Under the pieces are notes generated by a model that did not search any database, was not told the origin of the DNA, and saw only the letters and a list, made by a program, of their open reading frames with translations. Shown here piece after piece: positions 1-12,230 of a DNA stretch of 64,000 bases (positions are counted from its first letter, which is position 1; each line of letters starts with the position of its first letter). The DNA comes from Rhynchospora pubera. Its lineage: Eukaryota > Streptophyta > Magnoliopsida > Poales > Cyperaceae. The translations under genes and the position numbers were made by a program. The DNA lies in assembly GCA_028095005.1 (NCBI GenBank), contig CM051460.1, forward strand, positions 74,479,676-74,543,675, read 5' to 3'.

Positions 1-3000
1 ATATATATTTAAGCTCTTTATTTTGTCCAGAATATGTTTATGATATAGATTATTCAAAACGTTTGGATTATACATTGTAATTATGCACATAATATGCAGA
101 TTTGAAAGATTATGTGTATATTTGAGCATTTCAAGCGATGTTGCATTCATTTTAACTCATTTGATCACAATAAGCTATATTTATGCTTTTTATATAGTTT
201 AGAATATGTTTATGAACTCACTTATTCAAAACGATTAGATTATACATTGTAATTATGCACATGATGTGCAGATTTTACTGATTCTGAGTATATTTGAGCA
301 TTTGAAGCGATTCTACTTTCTTTTTAGGTCATTTGAACACAATAATCTATGTTTAAGCTCTTTATATAGACTAGAATATATTTATGAACTTACTTATTCA
401 AAATGATTATATTATACATTGTAATTAAGAAACATAATGTGCAGATTTTATAGATTCTGAGTATATTTGAGCATTTCAACCGATTTTGCATTAATATTAA
501 GTCAATTAATCACAATAATGTGTTTCTAAGCTCTTTATATAGTTTATAAAATGTTTATGAACCATTTATTCAAAACAATTGGATTACACATTATAATTAT
601 TCACATAATTTACAGATTTTACAGATTCTGAGTATATTTAAGAATTTCATGCTATTTTGCATTCATTTTAAGTTATTTGATGATAATAATCTATATTTAT
701 GCTCTTTATATAGTTTATAATATGTTTATGAACTCATTTATTCAAAATGATTGGATTATACATTATAATTATTCACATAATTTGCAGATTTTACAGATTC
801 TGAGTATATTTGAGCATTTCAAGCGATTTTAAATTCATTTTTAGTCATTTGATCACAATAATCTATATTGATGCTCTTTATATAGTCTAGAATATGTTTA
901 CGAACTCACTTATTTAAAAGCATTGTAATTTTTGACACAATTTGCAGATTTTAAAGATTATGAGGTTATTTGAGCATTTCAAGCGATTTCACATTCGTTT
1001 TAAGTGATTTGAATACATTAATATATATTTAGGCTCTTTGTTTTGTCAAGATTATGTTTATGATATAAATATTTGAAAACAATTTGATTATACTTTGTAA
1101 TTATGCACATAATGCGCATATTTGAAAGATTCTGAGTAGATTTGAGCATTTCAAGCTATTTTTATTTCATTTTAAGTCATTTGATCACAATAAACTATAT
1201 TTATGATTTTTATATAGTCAAAATGATTTTTTTGTGAGCTCATAATTCAAAATGATTGGGTTATACATTGTAATTATTCACGTAATGTGCATAATATACA
1301 GATTCTGAGTATATTTGATCTTTTCAAATGATTTTCCATTCAATTTAAATCATTTGATAATAATTTTCTATATTTATGTTCTTTATATAGTATAGAGTTT
1401 ATTTATGAACATACTTATTCAAAATGATTGGATTATACACTTTATACACACATAATATTCAGATTTTATAAATTCTGTGTATATTTTGGCATTTGAAGCG
1501 ATTTTGTATTTATTTTAAGTTATTTTGATGACAATATTCTATATTTAAGCTCTATATGTAGTCTAGAATATGTTTATGAGCTCACACATTCAAAACGATT
1601 GGATTATACATTGTAATAATTCACTTAATATACGGATTTTATAATTTCTGAGTATATTTGAGCATTTCAAACGATTTTGTAATCATTTTAAGTCATTTGA
1701 CAAGAGTAATCTATATTTAAGATCTTTATATAGTTTAGAATATGTTTCTGAACTAAGTTATTCAAAACAATTGGATTATACATTGTAATTGCGCACATGA
1801 TGTTACTTTTAAAGATTCTGAGTATATTGGAGCATTTGAAGCGATTTTGCATTCATTTTAAGTCATTCGATCACAATAATCTATAATTAAGCTCTTTATA
1901 AAGTCTAGAATATGTTTACGGGCTCAATTATTTAAAACGATTGGATTGTACATTGTAATTATTCACATAATATGCAGATTTTACAGATTCTGAGTATATT
2001 TTAGCATTTCAAGCGATTTTGCATTCATTTTAAGTCATTTGATCATAATAATGTATATTTAAGCTCTTTATATAGTCTAGAATATGTTTATGATTTCACT
2101 TTGTCAAAACAATTGAATTATATATTGTAATTATGCACATAATACGCAGATTTGAAAGATTCTGACTATATCTGAGCATTTCAAGCGATTTTGCATTAAT
2201 TTTAAGTTATTTGATCACAATAAAATTCAAGCTCTTTATATTGTGTAGAATTTGTTTATGAGCTCAATTATTCAAAATTATTGGATTATACATTGTAATT
2301 ATTCATATATTGTGCAGATTTGACAGATTCTGAGTATATATATGAGCATTTGAAGCGATTTTGCATTTATTTTAAGTCATTTGATCACAATAATCTATAT
2401 TTATGCTCTTTATACAGTTTAAAATATGTTTATGAGGTCAATTATTAAGAAAGATTGGATTATACATTATAATTATGCACATAAAATTCAGATTTGAAAG
2501 ATTCTGAGTATATTTGAGCATTTCAATTGATTTTGTATTAATTTTAAGTCATTTCATAAAAATAATCTCTATTTAAGCTCTTTTTATTGTGTAGAATATG
2601 TTTATGTGTTCAATTATTCAAAATGATTGGATTATACATTGTAATTATTCACATATTGTGCAGATTTTAAGATTCTGAGTATATTTGAGCATTTTAAGCG
2701 ATTTTGCGTTTATTTTAAGTCATTTTTTCACAATAATCTATATTTAAACTCTTTATATAGTTTAGAATATGTTTATGAACTCACTTATTCCAAACGATTG
2801 GATTATACATTATAATTATTCAGCTAATATACGGATTTTACAATTTCTGAGTATATTTGAGCATTTCAAACGATTTTGTATTCTTTATAAGTCACTTGAC
2901 CACAGTAATCTGTATTTATGATCTTTATATAATTTAGAATATGTTTCTAAACTAAGTTATTCAAAACGAATGGATTATACATTGTAATTGACCAAATAGT

Positions 3001-5257
3001 CTGAAGATTTTAAAGATTCTAAGTATATTAAAGCATTTCAAGCGATTTTGCATTCATTTTAAGTTATTTTATCACAATAATCTATATTTAAACTATTTAT
3101 ATAGTCTAAAATATGTTTATGAGCTCAATTATTCAACATGATTGGATTATACATTGTAATTATTCACATAATGTGCCTATTATACAGATTCTAAGTTTAT
3201 TTGAGCATTTGAATTGATTTTGCATTCATTTTAAGTTATTTGATGACAATATTCTATATTTAAGCTCTTCATATAGTTTAGAATATGTTTATGAGCTAAA
3301 TTATTCAAAACAATTGGATTATACATTGTATTTATTCACATAATGTACGTATTTTACAGATTCTAAGTTTATTTGAGCATTTCAGGTGATTTTGCATTTA
3401 TTTTAAGTGATTTGATCACAATAATATATATTTAAGCACTTTATTTTATTGTAATTATGCACATGATTTCCAGATTTGAAAGATTCTGAGTATATTTGAG
3501 CATTTAAGGCTATTTTGCATTCATTTTAATTCAGTTGATCTCAATAATCTACATTTAGCCTCTTTATATAGTCTAGAATATGTTTATGAACTCAATTATT
3601 CAAAACGATTGGATTATATATTGCAATTACGAATAAATGTGCAGGTTTTACAGATTCTGAGAATATTTTAACATTCAATCGATTTTACATTCATTTTGAG
3701 TCATCTGATCACAATAATTTATATTTAACCTCTTTATATAGTCTAGAATATATTTAATCGATTTTACACTCAGATTTGAAAGATTCTGACTATATTTGAG
3801 CATTTTAAGCGTTTTTTGCATTCAATTTGAGACATTTGTTCACGATAATGTATATATTTAAGCTCTTTACATAGGCAAGAATTTGTTTACGATCACACTC
3901 ATTTAAAACGATTGGATTATTCATTGTAATTACACAAATAATGTACAAATTTTATAGATTCTGTGTATATTTGGGTATTTCAAGCGATTTTGTATTCACT
4001 TTAAGTCAGTTGTCGACAATAATCTATATTTAAACTCTTTATATAGTCTAGAAAATGTTTATGAGCTCACATATTTAAAACGATTGGATTAGACATTGTA
4101 ATTATTCATATAATATACGGATTTTACAATTTCTGAGTTTATTTTAGCATTTCAAATGATTTTGTATTCTTTTTATGTCATTTGACCGCAGTAATCAATA
4201 TTTACGATCTTTATATAGATAATAATATGTTTCTGAACTAAGTTATTCAAAACGATTGGATTATACATTGTAATTGCGCACATAATGCGCAGATTTTAAA
4301 GATTCTGAGTATACTTGGAGCATTTTAAGCGATTGTGCATTCATTTTATGTTATTTGATCACAATAATCTAAATTTAAGCTCTTTATATAGTCTAAATAT
4401 GTATATGAGCTCAATTATTCAAAATGATTGGATTATATATTGTAATTATTTACATAATGTGCATATTAAACAGATAAGTTTATTTGAGCATGTCAATTAA
4501 TTTTGCATTCATTTTAAGTTATGTGATGACAATATTCTATATTTAAGCTCTTTATATACTCTATAATATATTTATGAGCTCACATATTCAATACTATTGG
4601 ATTATACATTGTAATTATTCACATAATATTCAGATTTTACAGATTTTGAGTATATTTCAGCATTTCAAGTGATTTTGCATTCACTTTATGTAATTTGATG
4701 ACAATAATCTATATTTATGATCTTTATATACCATATAATATGTTTATGAACTCATTTGTTCAAAAAGATTGGATTATACATTATAATTATTCACATAATT
4801 TGCAGATTTCACAGATTCTAAGTATATTTGAGCATTTCAAACGATTTTGAATTCATTTTAAGTCATTTGATCACAATAATTTATATTAATGCTCTTTATA
4901 TGGTCTCGAATATGTTTACGAACTCACTTATTCATAAGAATTGGATTATACATTGTAATTTATCACATAATGTGCAGATTTTATAGATTCTGAGTATATT
5001 TGAGCAATTGAAGCTATTTTACATTCATTTTAAGTGATTTGATCACAATAATATATATATTTAAGCTCTTTATTTTTTCCTGAATATGTTTATGATATAA
5101 CTTACTCAAAACAATTGGATTATACATTGTAATTGCGCACATAATGTGCAGATTTTAAAGATTCTGAGTATATTTGAGCATTTCAAGCGATTTTGCATTC
5201 ATTTTAATTCATTTGATGTCAACAATCTATATTGAACCTCTTGCGATAGTCTAGAAT

Positions 5258-5945
5258 ATGTTTATGAACTCAATTATTCAAAAGGATTGGATTATACATT
5301 GTAATTACTCACATAATTTGCAGATTTTACAGATTCTGAAAATATTTGAATATTTCAAGCGATTTTACATTCATTTTAAGTCATCTGTTCACAATAATCT
5401 ATATTTAAGCTCTCTTTATAAAGTCTCGAATATGTTTTTGAACTCACTTATTTAAAAATTGGATTATACATTGTAATTATGCACAAAATATACAGATTTT
5501 AAAGATTCTGAGTATATTTGAGCATTTCAAGCGATTTTGCATTCATTTTAATTCATTTGATGTCAATAATCTATATTGAACCTCTTTATATAGTCTAGAA
5601 TATGTTTATGAACTCAATTATTCAAAACGATTGGATTATATATAGTAACTACGCACATAATTTGCAGATTTTACAGAATCTGAAAATATTTGAACATTTC
5701 AAGCGATTTTACATTCATTTTAAGTCATCTGTTCACAATAATCTATATTTAAGCTCTCTTTATAAAGTCTTGAATATGTTTATGAACTCACTTATTTAAA
5801 AAATTGGATTATACAATGTAATTATGCACAAAATATACAGATTTTAAAGATTCTGAGTATATTTGAGCATTTCAAGCGATTTTTGCATTCAATTTAAGAC
5901 ATTTGTTCACGATAATCTATATTTAAGTTCTTAACAAAGTCTAGA
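5258..5945. repeat. Local dimer duplication inside the satellite (344 bp x 2)
   Basis: The two-monomer blocks starting at 5258 and 5602 are far more alike than neighbouring monomers. They share an extra CT in AAGCTCTCTTTATAAAGTCT, the GATGTCAA variant and a short AAAATTGGATTATACA junction. This points to a recent unequal-exchange duplication of one dimer. Confidence 0.8.
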
Positions 5946-7222
5946 ATATGTTTAAAAACATACTCATTCAAAACGAATGGATTATTCATTGTAATTACAC
6001 ACATAATGTGCAGATTTTACATATTTTGTGCATATTTGGGTATTTCAAACGATTTTGCAATCATTTTAAGTCATTTGATAATAATAATTTATAATAAATC
6101 TCTTTGTAAAGTCTAGAATATGTTTATGAGCCCATTATTCTAAACGATTGGATTGTACATTGTAATTATTCACATAATATGCAGATTATACAGATTCGGA
6201 ATATATTGGAGCATTTCAAGCGATGTGCATTCATTTTAAGTCATTCGATCACCATAATATATATATTTAAGCTCTTTATCACTTATTCAAAACAATTGGA
6301 TTATACTTTGTAATTATTCACATGTTGTGCAGATTTTTACAGATTCTGAGTATATTTGAGCATTTCTAGCGATTTTGCATTCATTTTAAGTTATGTGATC
6401 ACAATAATTTATATTTATGTCTTTTATATTGTCTAAAATATGTTTATGAGGTCAAGTATTAAAAAAGATTGGTTTATACATTGTAATTATTCACATAATG
6501 TGCAGATTTCACAAATTCTAAGTATATTTGAGCATTTTAAGCGATTTTCGGAACATTTTAAGTCATTTGATCACAATATCTATATTTAAGCTCTTTATAT
6601 AGTTTGCAATATGTTTAGGAACTCACTTATTCTAAATAATTGGATTATACGTTATAATTATTCTCATAATAAACGGAGTTTAGAATTTTTTAGTATATTT
6701 GAGCATTTCAAACGATTTTGTATTCATTTTAAGTCATTTGACCATAGTAATCTATATTTATGATCTTTATATTGTTTAGAATATGTTTATAAACTAAGTT
6801 ATTCAAAACGATTGGATTATACATTGTAATCACGCACATAATGTGCAGATTTTAAAGATTCTGAGTATATTGGAGTATTTCAAGCGATTTTGCATTCATT
6901 TTAAGTTATTTGATCAAAATAATTTCTATTTAAGCTCTCTTTATATAGTCTATAATATGTTTATGAGATTAATTATTCAAAACGATTGGATTATACATTG
7001 TAATTATTCACATAATGTGCATATTTTACATATTCTAAGTATATTTAAGCATTTCCAGCAATTTTGCATTCATTTTAAATCATTTGATCATAATCATCTA
7101 TATTTAAGATCTTTATATTGTTGAGAATATATTCATGAACTCACTTATTATAAACGATTATACATTGTAATTACGCATATAATATGTAGATTTTAAAGAT
7201 TCTGAGTATATTTGAGCATTTC

Positions 7223-7569
7223 TGTCACACCCCGTATCCGAGGCACGAGGCGTGAGGTGAGACGGTATCTGATCATCCATCCGACGGCCCGTCAACATAC
7301 GTCACAATAGAATAAAAGCAAAACAAAGTCAGCTACAAAGCCGAGCAACCAGTTATTTAACGACACAGCTTCTCTATAACTAATTTATATTATCAAAGTC
7401 AAACGATCGGATTAATCCATACATCAATAACAACAAAGTAAATGTATTTTATAGAAATCAGCGGGTCTAGATTTTCTCAAATCAATTTCTCATATCACTT
7501 TGACACTAGCGCGTATCCCTCTCTATGTGATTCCGCTTCACATTCCATATCACTTTTCCATTTCAAATC
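7223..7569. mobile_element. LTR fragment inserted in the satellite
   Basis: The satellite breaks off after GAGCATTTC and gives way to about 350 bp of more GC-rich sequence beginning TGTCACACCCCG. It resumes near 7570 with AACTCACTTTTTCAAAA. TGTCACACCC is the inverted complement of the GGGTGTGACA ends of the long LTRs at 36.8, 49.0 and 54.7 kb, so this looks like the 5' end of a related LTR. About 85 bp of the monomer is missing across the junction and no target duplication is visible. The insertion is therefore truncated or rearranged. Confidence 0.65.
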
Positions 7570-10500
7570 AACTCACTTTTTCAAAAATACATTGTAATTT
7601 ATTACATAATATGCAGATTTTAAAGATTCTGAGAATATTTGAGCATTTCAAGCTATTTTACATTCGTTTTAAGTAATTTGATCACAATAATATATATTTA
7701 AGCTCTTTATTTTATCTAGAATATGTTTATGATATAACTTATTCAAAACTATTGGATTATACATTGTAATTATGCACATAATGTGCAGATTTGAAAGATT
7801 CTGAGTATATTTGAGCATTTCAAATGAGTTTGCATTCATTTTAATTCATTTGATCTCAATAATTTATATTTAAGCCCTTTATATTGTCTCGAATATATTT
7901 ATGAACTCACTTATTTCAAAAGATTGGATTATACATTGTAATAATGCACATAATGTACAGATTTTACAGATTCTTAGTATATTTGAGCATTTCAAGTGAT
8001 TTTGCATTAATTTTAAGTCATTTGATCATAATAATGTATATTTAAGATCTATGTTATCTAAAATATGTTTATGATCTCAATTTTCAAAATGATAGGATTA
8101 TAAAATGTAATTATTCACATAATGTGTTGATTTTAAAGATTTTGAGTAAATTTGAGTATTTCAAGCGATTTTGCATTCATTTTAAGTCATTAGATCACAA
8201 TAAGTTATATTTATACTTTTTTATTTAGTCTATAATATGTTTATGAGGCCAATTATTCAAAATGATTGGATATAAATATTACAATATGTTTAAGTCATTT
8301 GATCACAACAATCCATTAAACATCTTTATATTGTTTAGAATTTGTTTGTGAACTCACTTATTGAAAATGATTGGATTATAAATTGTAATTATTCACATAA
8401 TGTATGGATTTTAAAGATTCTGAGTATATTTGAGCATTTCAAGCGTTTTTTAATTCATTTTAAGTCATTTGACCACAGTAATTTGTATTTATGCTCTTTA
8501 TATAGTTTAGAATATGTTGCTGAACTAAGTTATTCAAAACAATTGGATTATACATTCTAATTATGCACATAATGTGGAGATTTTAAAGATTCTGAGTATA
8601 TTGGAGCATTTCAAGCGATTTTGCATTCATTTTAAGTTATTTGATCACAATAATCTATATTTAAGTTTTTTATATACTCTAGAATATGTTTGTGAGTTCA
8701 ATTATTCAAAACGATTGGATTATACATTGTTTTTATTTACGTAATGTTCATATTTTACATATTCTAAATTTATTTGAGCATTTCAATTGATTTTGCATTC
8801 ATTTTAAGTTATTTGATGACAATAATCTACATTTAAACTCTTTATATAGTCTAGAATATGTTTATGAGCACACATATACAAAACTATTGGATTATACATT
8901 GTAATTATTCTCATAATATGCAGATTTTACAGATTCTGAGTATATTTAAGCATTTCAAGCGATTTTGCATTGATTTTAAGTCATCTGATGACAATAATCT
9001 ATATTTATACTCTTTATATAGTTTAGAATATATTTACAAACTCACTTATTCAAAATGATTGGATTATATATAATAATTATTCACATAATTTGCATATTTT
9101 ACAGATTCAAGTATATTTGAGCATTTCAGGTGATTTTGCATTATTTTAAGTTATGTGATCACAATAATCTATATCTATGTTCTTTATATAGTCTAGAATA
9201 TGTTTATGAGGCCAATTATTCAAAACGATTGATTTATACTTTGTAATTATTCACATAATATGTATATTTTACAGATTCTAAAATATTTTGAGTATTTCAA
9301 TCGATTTTATATTCATTTTAAGTTATTTGATGACAAGAATCTACATTTAAACTCTTTATATAGTCTAGAATATGTATATGAACTCACGTATTCACAACGA
9401 TTGGATTATACATTGTAATTACGCCAAAAATATCCAGATTTTAAAGATTTTGGGTATATTTAAGCATTACAAGCGATTTTGCATTCATTTTAAGTGTTTT
9501 GATCATGTTAATCTATACTTAAGCTCTTTATATAATCTAGAATGTGTTGATGTATTCAGAATAATTCGATTATACATTGTAATTATTCACGTAGTTTAAA
9601 TATTTTACAGATTCTGAGTGGATTTGAGCACTTGAAGCGATTTTGCATTTATTTTAAATCATTTGATCACAATCATCTATATTTAAGATTTTTATATATT
9701 CAGGAATATATTTATGAACTCACTTATTCAAAACGATTGCATTATACATTATAATTACGAATATAATGTGCAATTTTTAAAGATTCGGAGTATATTTGAG
9801 TATTTCAAGCGATTTTGCATTCATTTTTAAGTAATTTGATCACAATAATCTATATATATGCTATTTTTTGAAGTCTAGAATATGTTTACGTGGTCAATTA
9901 ATAAAATATATTGGTTTATACATTGTAATTATACACATAATATACAGATTTTGCAGATTCTGAGTATATTTGAGTATTTCAAACGATTTTGCATTTATTT
10001 TAAGTCATTTGATTACAATAATGTATATTTAAGCTCTTTATATAGTCTAGAATATGTTTATGAGCTCACTTATTCAAAACGATTGGATTATACATTATAA
10101 TTATTCACATAATTTGCACATTTTACAGATTCTGAGTATAATTGAGCATTTCAAGCCATTTTGTATTCATTTTAAGTTTTGATCAAATTAATCTATATTT
10201 AAGCTCTTTATGTAATCTAAAATATGTTTGTGATATCACTTATTCCAAACAATTGGATTATACATTGTAATTATGCACACAGTGTGCAGATTTTAAAGAT
10301 TCTGAGTATATTTGAACATTTCAAGCGATTTTTGCATTCAATTTAAGAAATTTGTTCACAATAATTTATTACATTGTCTAGAATATGTTTATGAACTCAC
10401 TTATTCTAAACGATCAGATTATATATTGTAATTTCTCACATATTTTGCAAATTTTATAGATTCTTAGTATATTTGAGCATTTCAAGCGATTTTGAATTAA

Positions 10501-11780
10501 TTTTAAGATATTTGATGACAATAATCTATATTTAAGCTCTTTATATAGTTTAGAATATGTTCATGAACTCACTTATTCAAAATAATTGGATTATACGTTG
10601 TAATTACGAACCTAATGTGTAGATTTAAAAGATTCTGAGTATATCTGAGCATTTCAAGAGATTTTGCATTCATTTTAAGTCACTTGATCACAATAATCTA
10701 TATTTAAGCTCTTTATATAATCTAGAATATGTTTAGGAGATCAATTATTCAAAACTATTGGATTATATATTGTAATTATTAACATAATATGCAGATTTTA
10801 CAGATTCTGAGTATATTTGAGCATTTCAAACGATTTCGTATTTATTTTAAGTCATTTGATCGTAATAATCTATATTTATGTTCTTTATATAGTTTAAAAT
10901 ATGTTTATATACTCACTTATTTAAAATGATTGGATTATACATTGTAATTATTCAGATAATTTACTGATTTAATATATTCTTAGTATATTTGAGCATTTGA
11001 AGCGATTTTGCATTCTTTTTAAGTCATTTGATTATAATAATCTATATTTTAGCTCTTTACATGGTTTAAAATATGTTTATGAACTCACTTATTTAAAACG
11101 ATTGGATTATACATTGCATTTACGCACATAATGTGCAGATTTTACAGATTCTGAGTATATTTGAGTATTTCAATCGATTTTGTATTTATTTTAAGTCATT
11201 TTATCATAATAATCTATATTTAAGCTCTCTATATTGTCTAGAATATGTTTATGAACTCAATTTTCAAAACGATTGGATTATACATTTTAATTATGCACAT
11301 GATGTGGATATTTTATAGATTCTTAGTATATTTGAACATTTCAAACAATTTTGCATTCATTTTAAGTTATTTGATCATAATAATCTATATTTAACCATTT
11401 TATATGGTCTAGAATATGTTTATGAGCTTAATTATTCAAAACGATTGGATTATACAATTTAATTATTCATATAATGTGCATATTTTACAGATTATGAGTA
11501 TATTTGAGCATTTCAATCGATTTTGTATTCATTTTAAGTCATTTGATCACAGTAATCTATTTAAGCTCTTGATATAGTTTAGAATATTTTTATGGAATAA
11601 CTTAATTAAAACGATTGGATTATACATTGTAATTATTCACATAATGTATAGATTTTATAGATTCTGAGTATATTTGAGTATTTCAAGCGATTTTACATTC
11701 ATTTTAAGTAATTTGATCACAATAATCTATATTTATGTTGTTTATATAGTTTAAAATATGTTTATGATATTACTTAAAAC

Positions 11781-12230
11781 ATGATGATATTTATTTGTTA
11801 ATTAGATATTCACATTATTATTAACATATATAAAAAATAATATAATAAAAATCAAACTTTAAATTATGTAAAAAAAATTGGATCGAGCGAATCTCTATGT
11901 CCAACCCTAGTGGCATTTATTTTGATACAGTCCAAGTCATCCTAATACTGCTCCAGTCGTTACTCTTCATTCTTCAATAATTGGTAGACTCCAAGTCAAG
12001 GTCAAGTAACATTGATTGGGACGAACTACGATTCTACGAAGGAACCAATGCCACCACTCGTTACTGATAGTCAATAATATGTGCAATAAATTTTAATCTG
12101 TAACTTATGTTTTTATATATCGAGAGCCTTAAGCTGCATTAGTGGTAAATTCATTAAGGCTATGCTTGCTGTGAAGAAGCAACACGCAAATCCTTGAAAG
12201 TAATTTCTATATACATCACGATCGAGAGCA
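11781..12230. other. Non-coding spacer between satellite and WAK-like pseudogene
   Basis: The first ~100 bp is AT-rich junction sequence (11781-11880). After that comes ordinary unique-looking sequence upstream of the kinase relic. No gene, clear TATA box or repeat was recognised; the old promoter may lie here. Confidence 0.5.

Larger units (their letters stand above)
1..11780. repeat. Satellite array, monomer about 172 bp
   Basis: Head-to-tail AT-rich repeats fill this stretch and continue past the left edge. A representative monomer counts to 172 bp, and near-identical copies lie 344 bp apart (for example 5258 and 5602). Recurrent landmarks in each monomer are GATTCTGAGTATATTTGAGC, CATTTGATCACAATAATCTA, TCTAGAATATGTTTATGA and TTGGATTATACATTGTAATT. 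That gives roughly 66 copies, which differ visibly from one another by substitutions. Several monomers carry internal deletions, for example near 3435, 3755, 6280 and 8275. A nucleosome-sized monomer is typical of plant centromeric or heterochromatic satellites, so a (peri)centromeric or knob location is an inference. Short open frames here are in-phase readings of the repeat, not genes. Confidence 0.96.

Noticed and set aside
4315..11318. Nine or so open frames of 60-93 codons with similar proteins (CNYxHNxQILQILSIFEHFKRF type)
   Set aside because: They are repeated readings of the same phase of the 172-bp satellite, which lacks stops there in some monomers. Similarity of the proteins reflects the DNA repeat.
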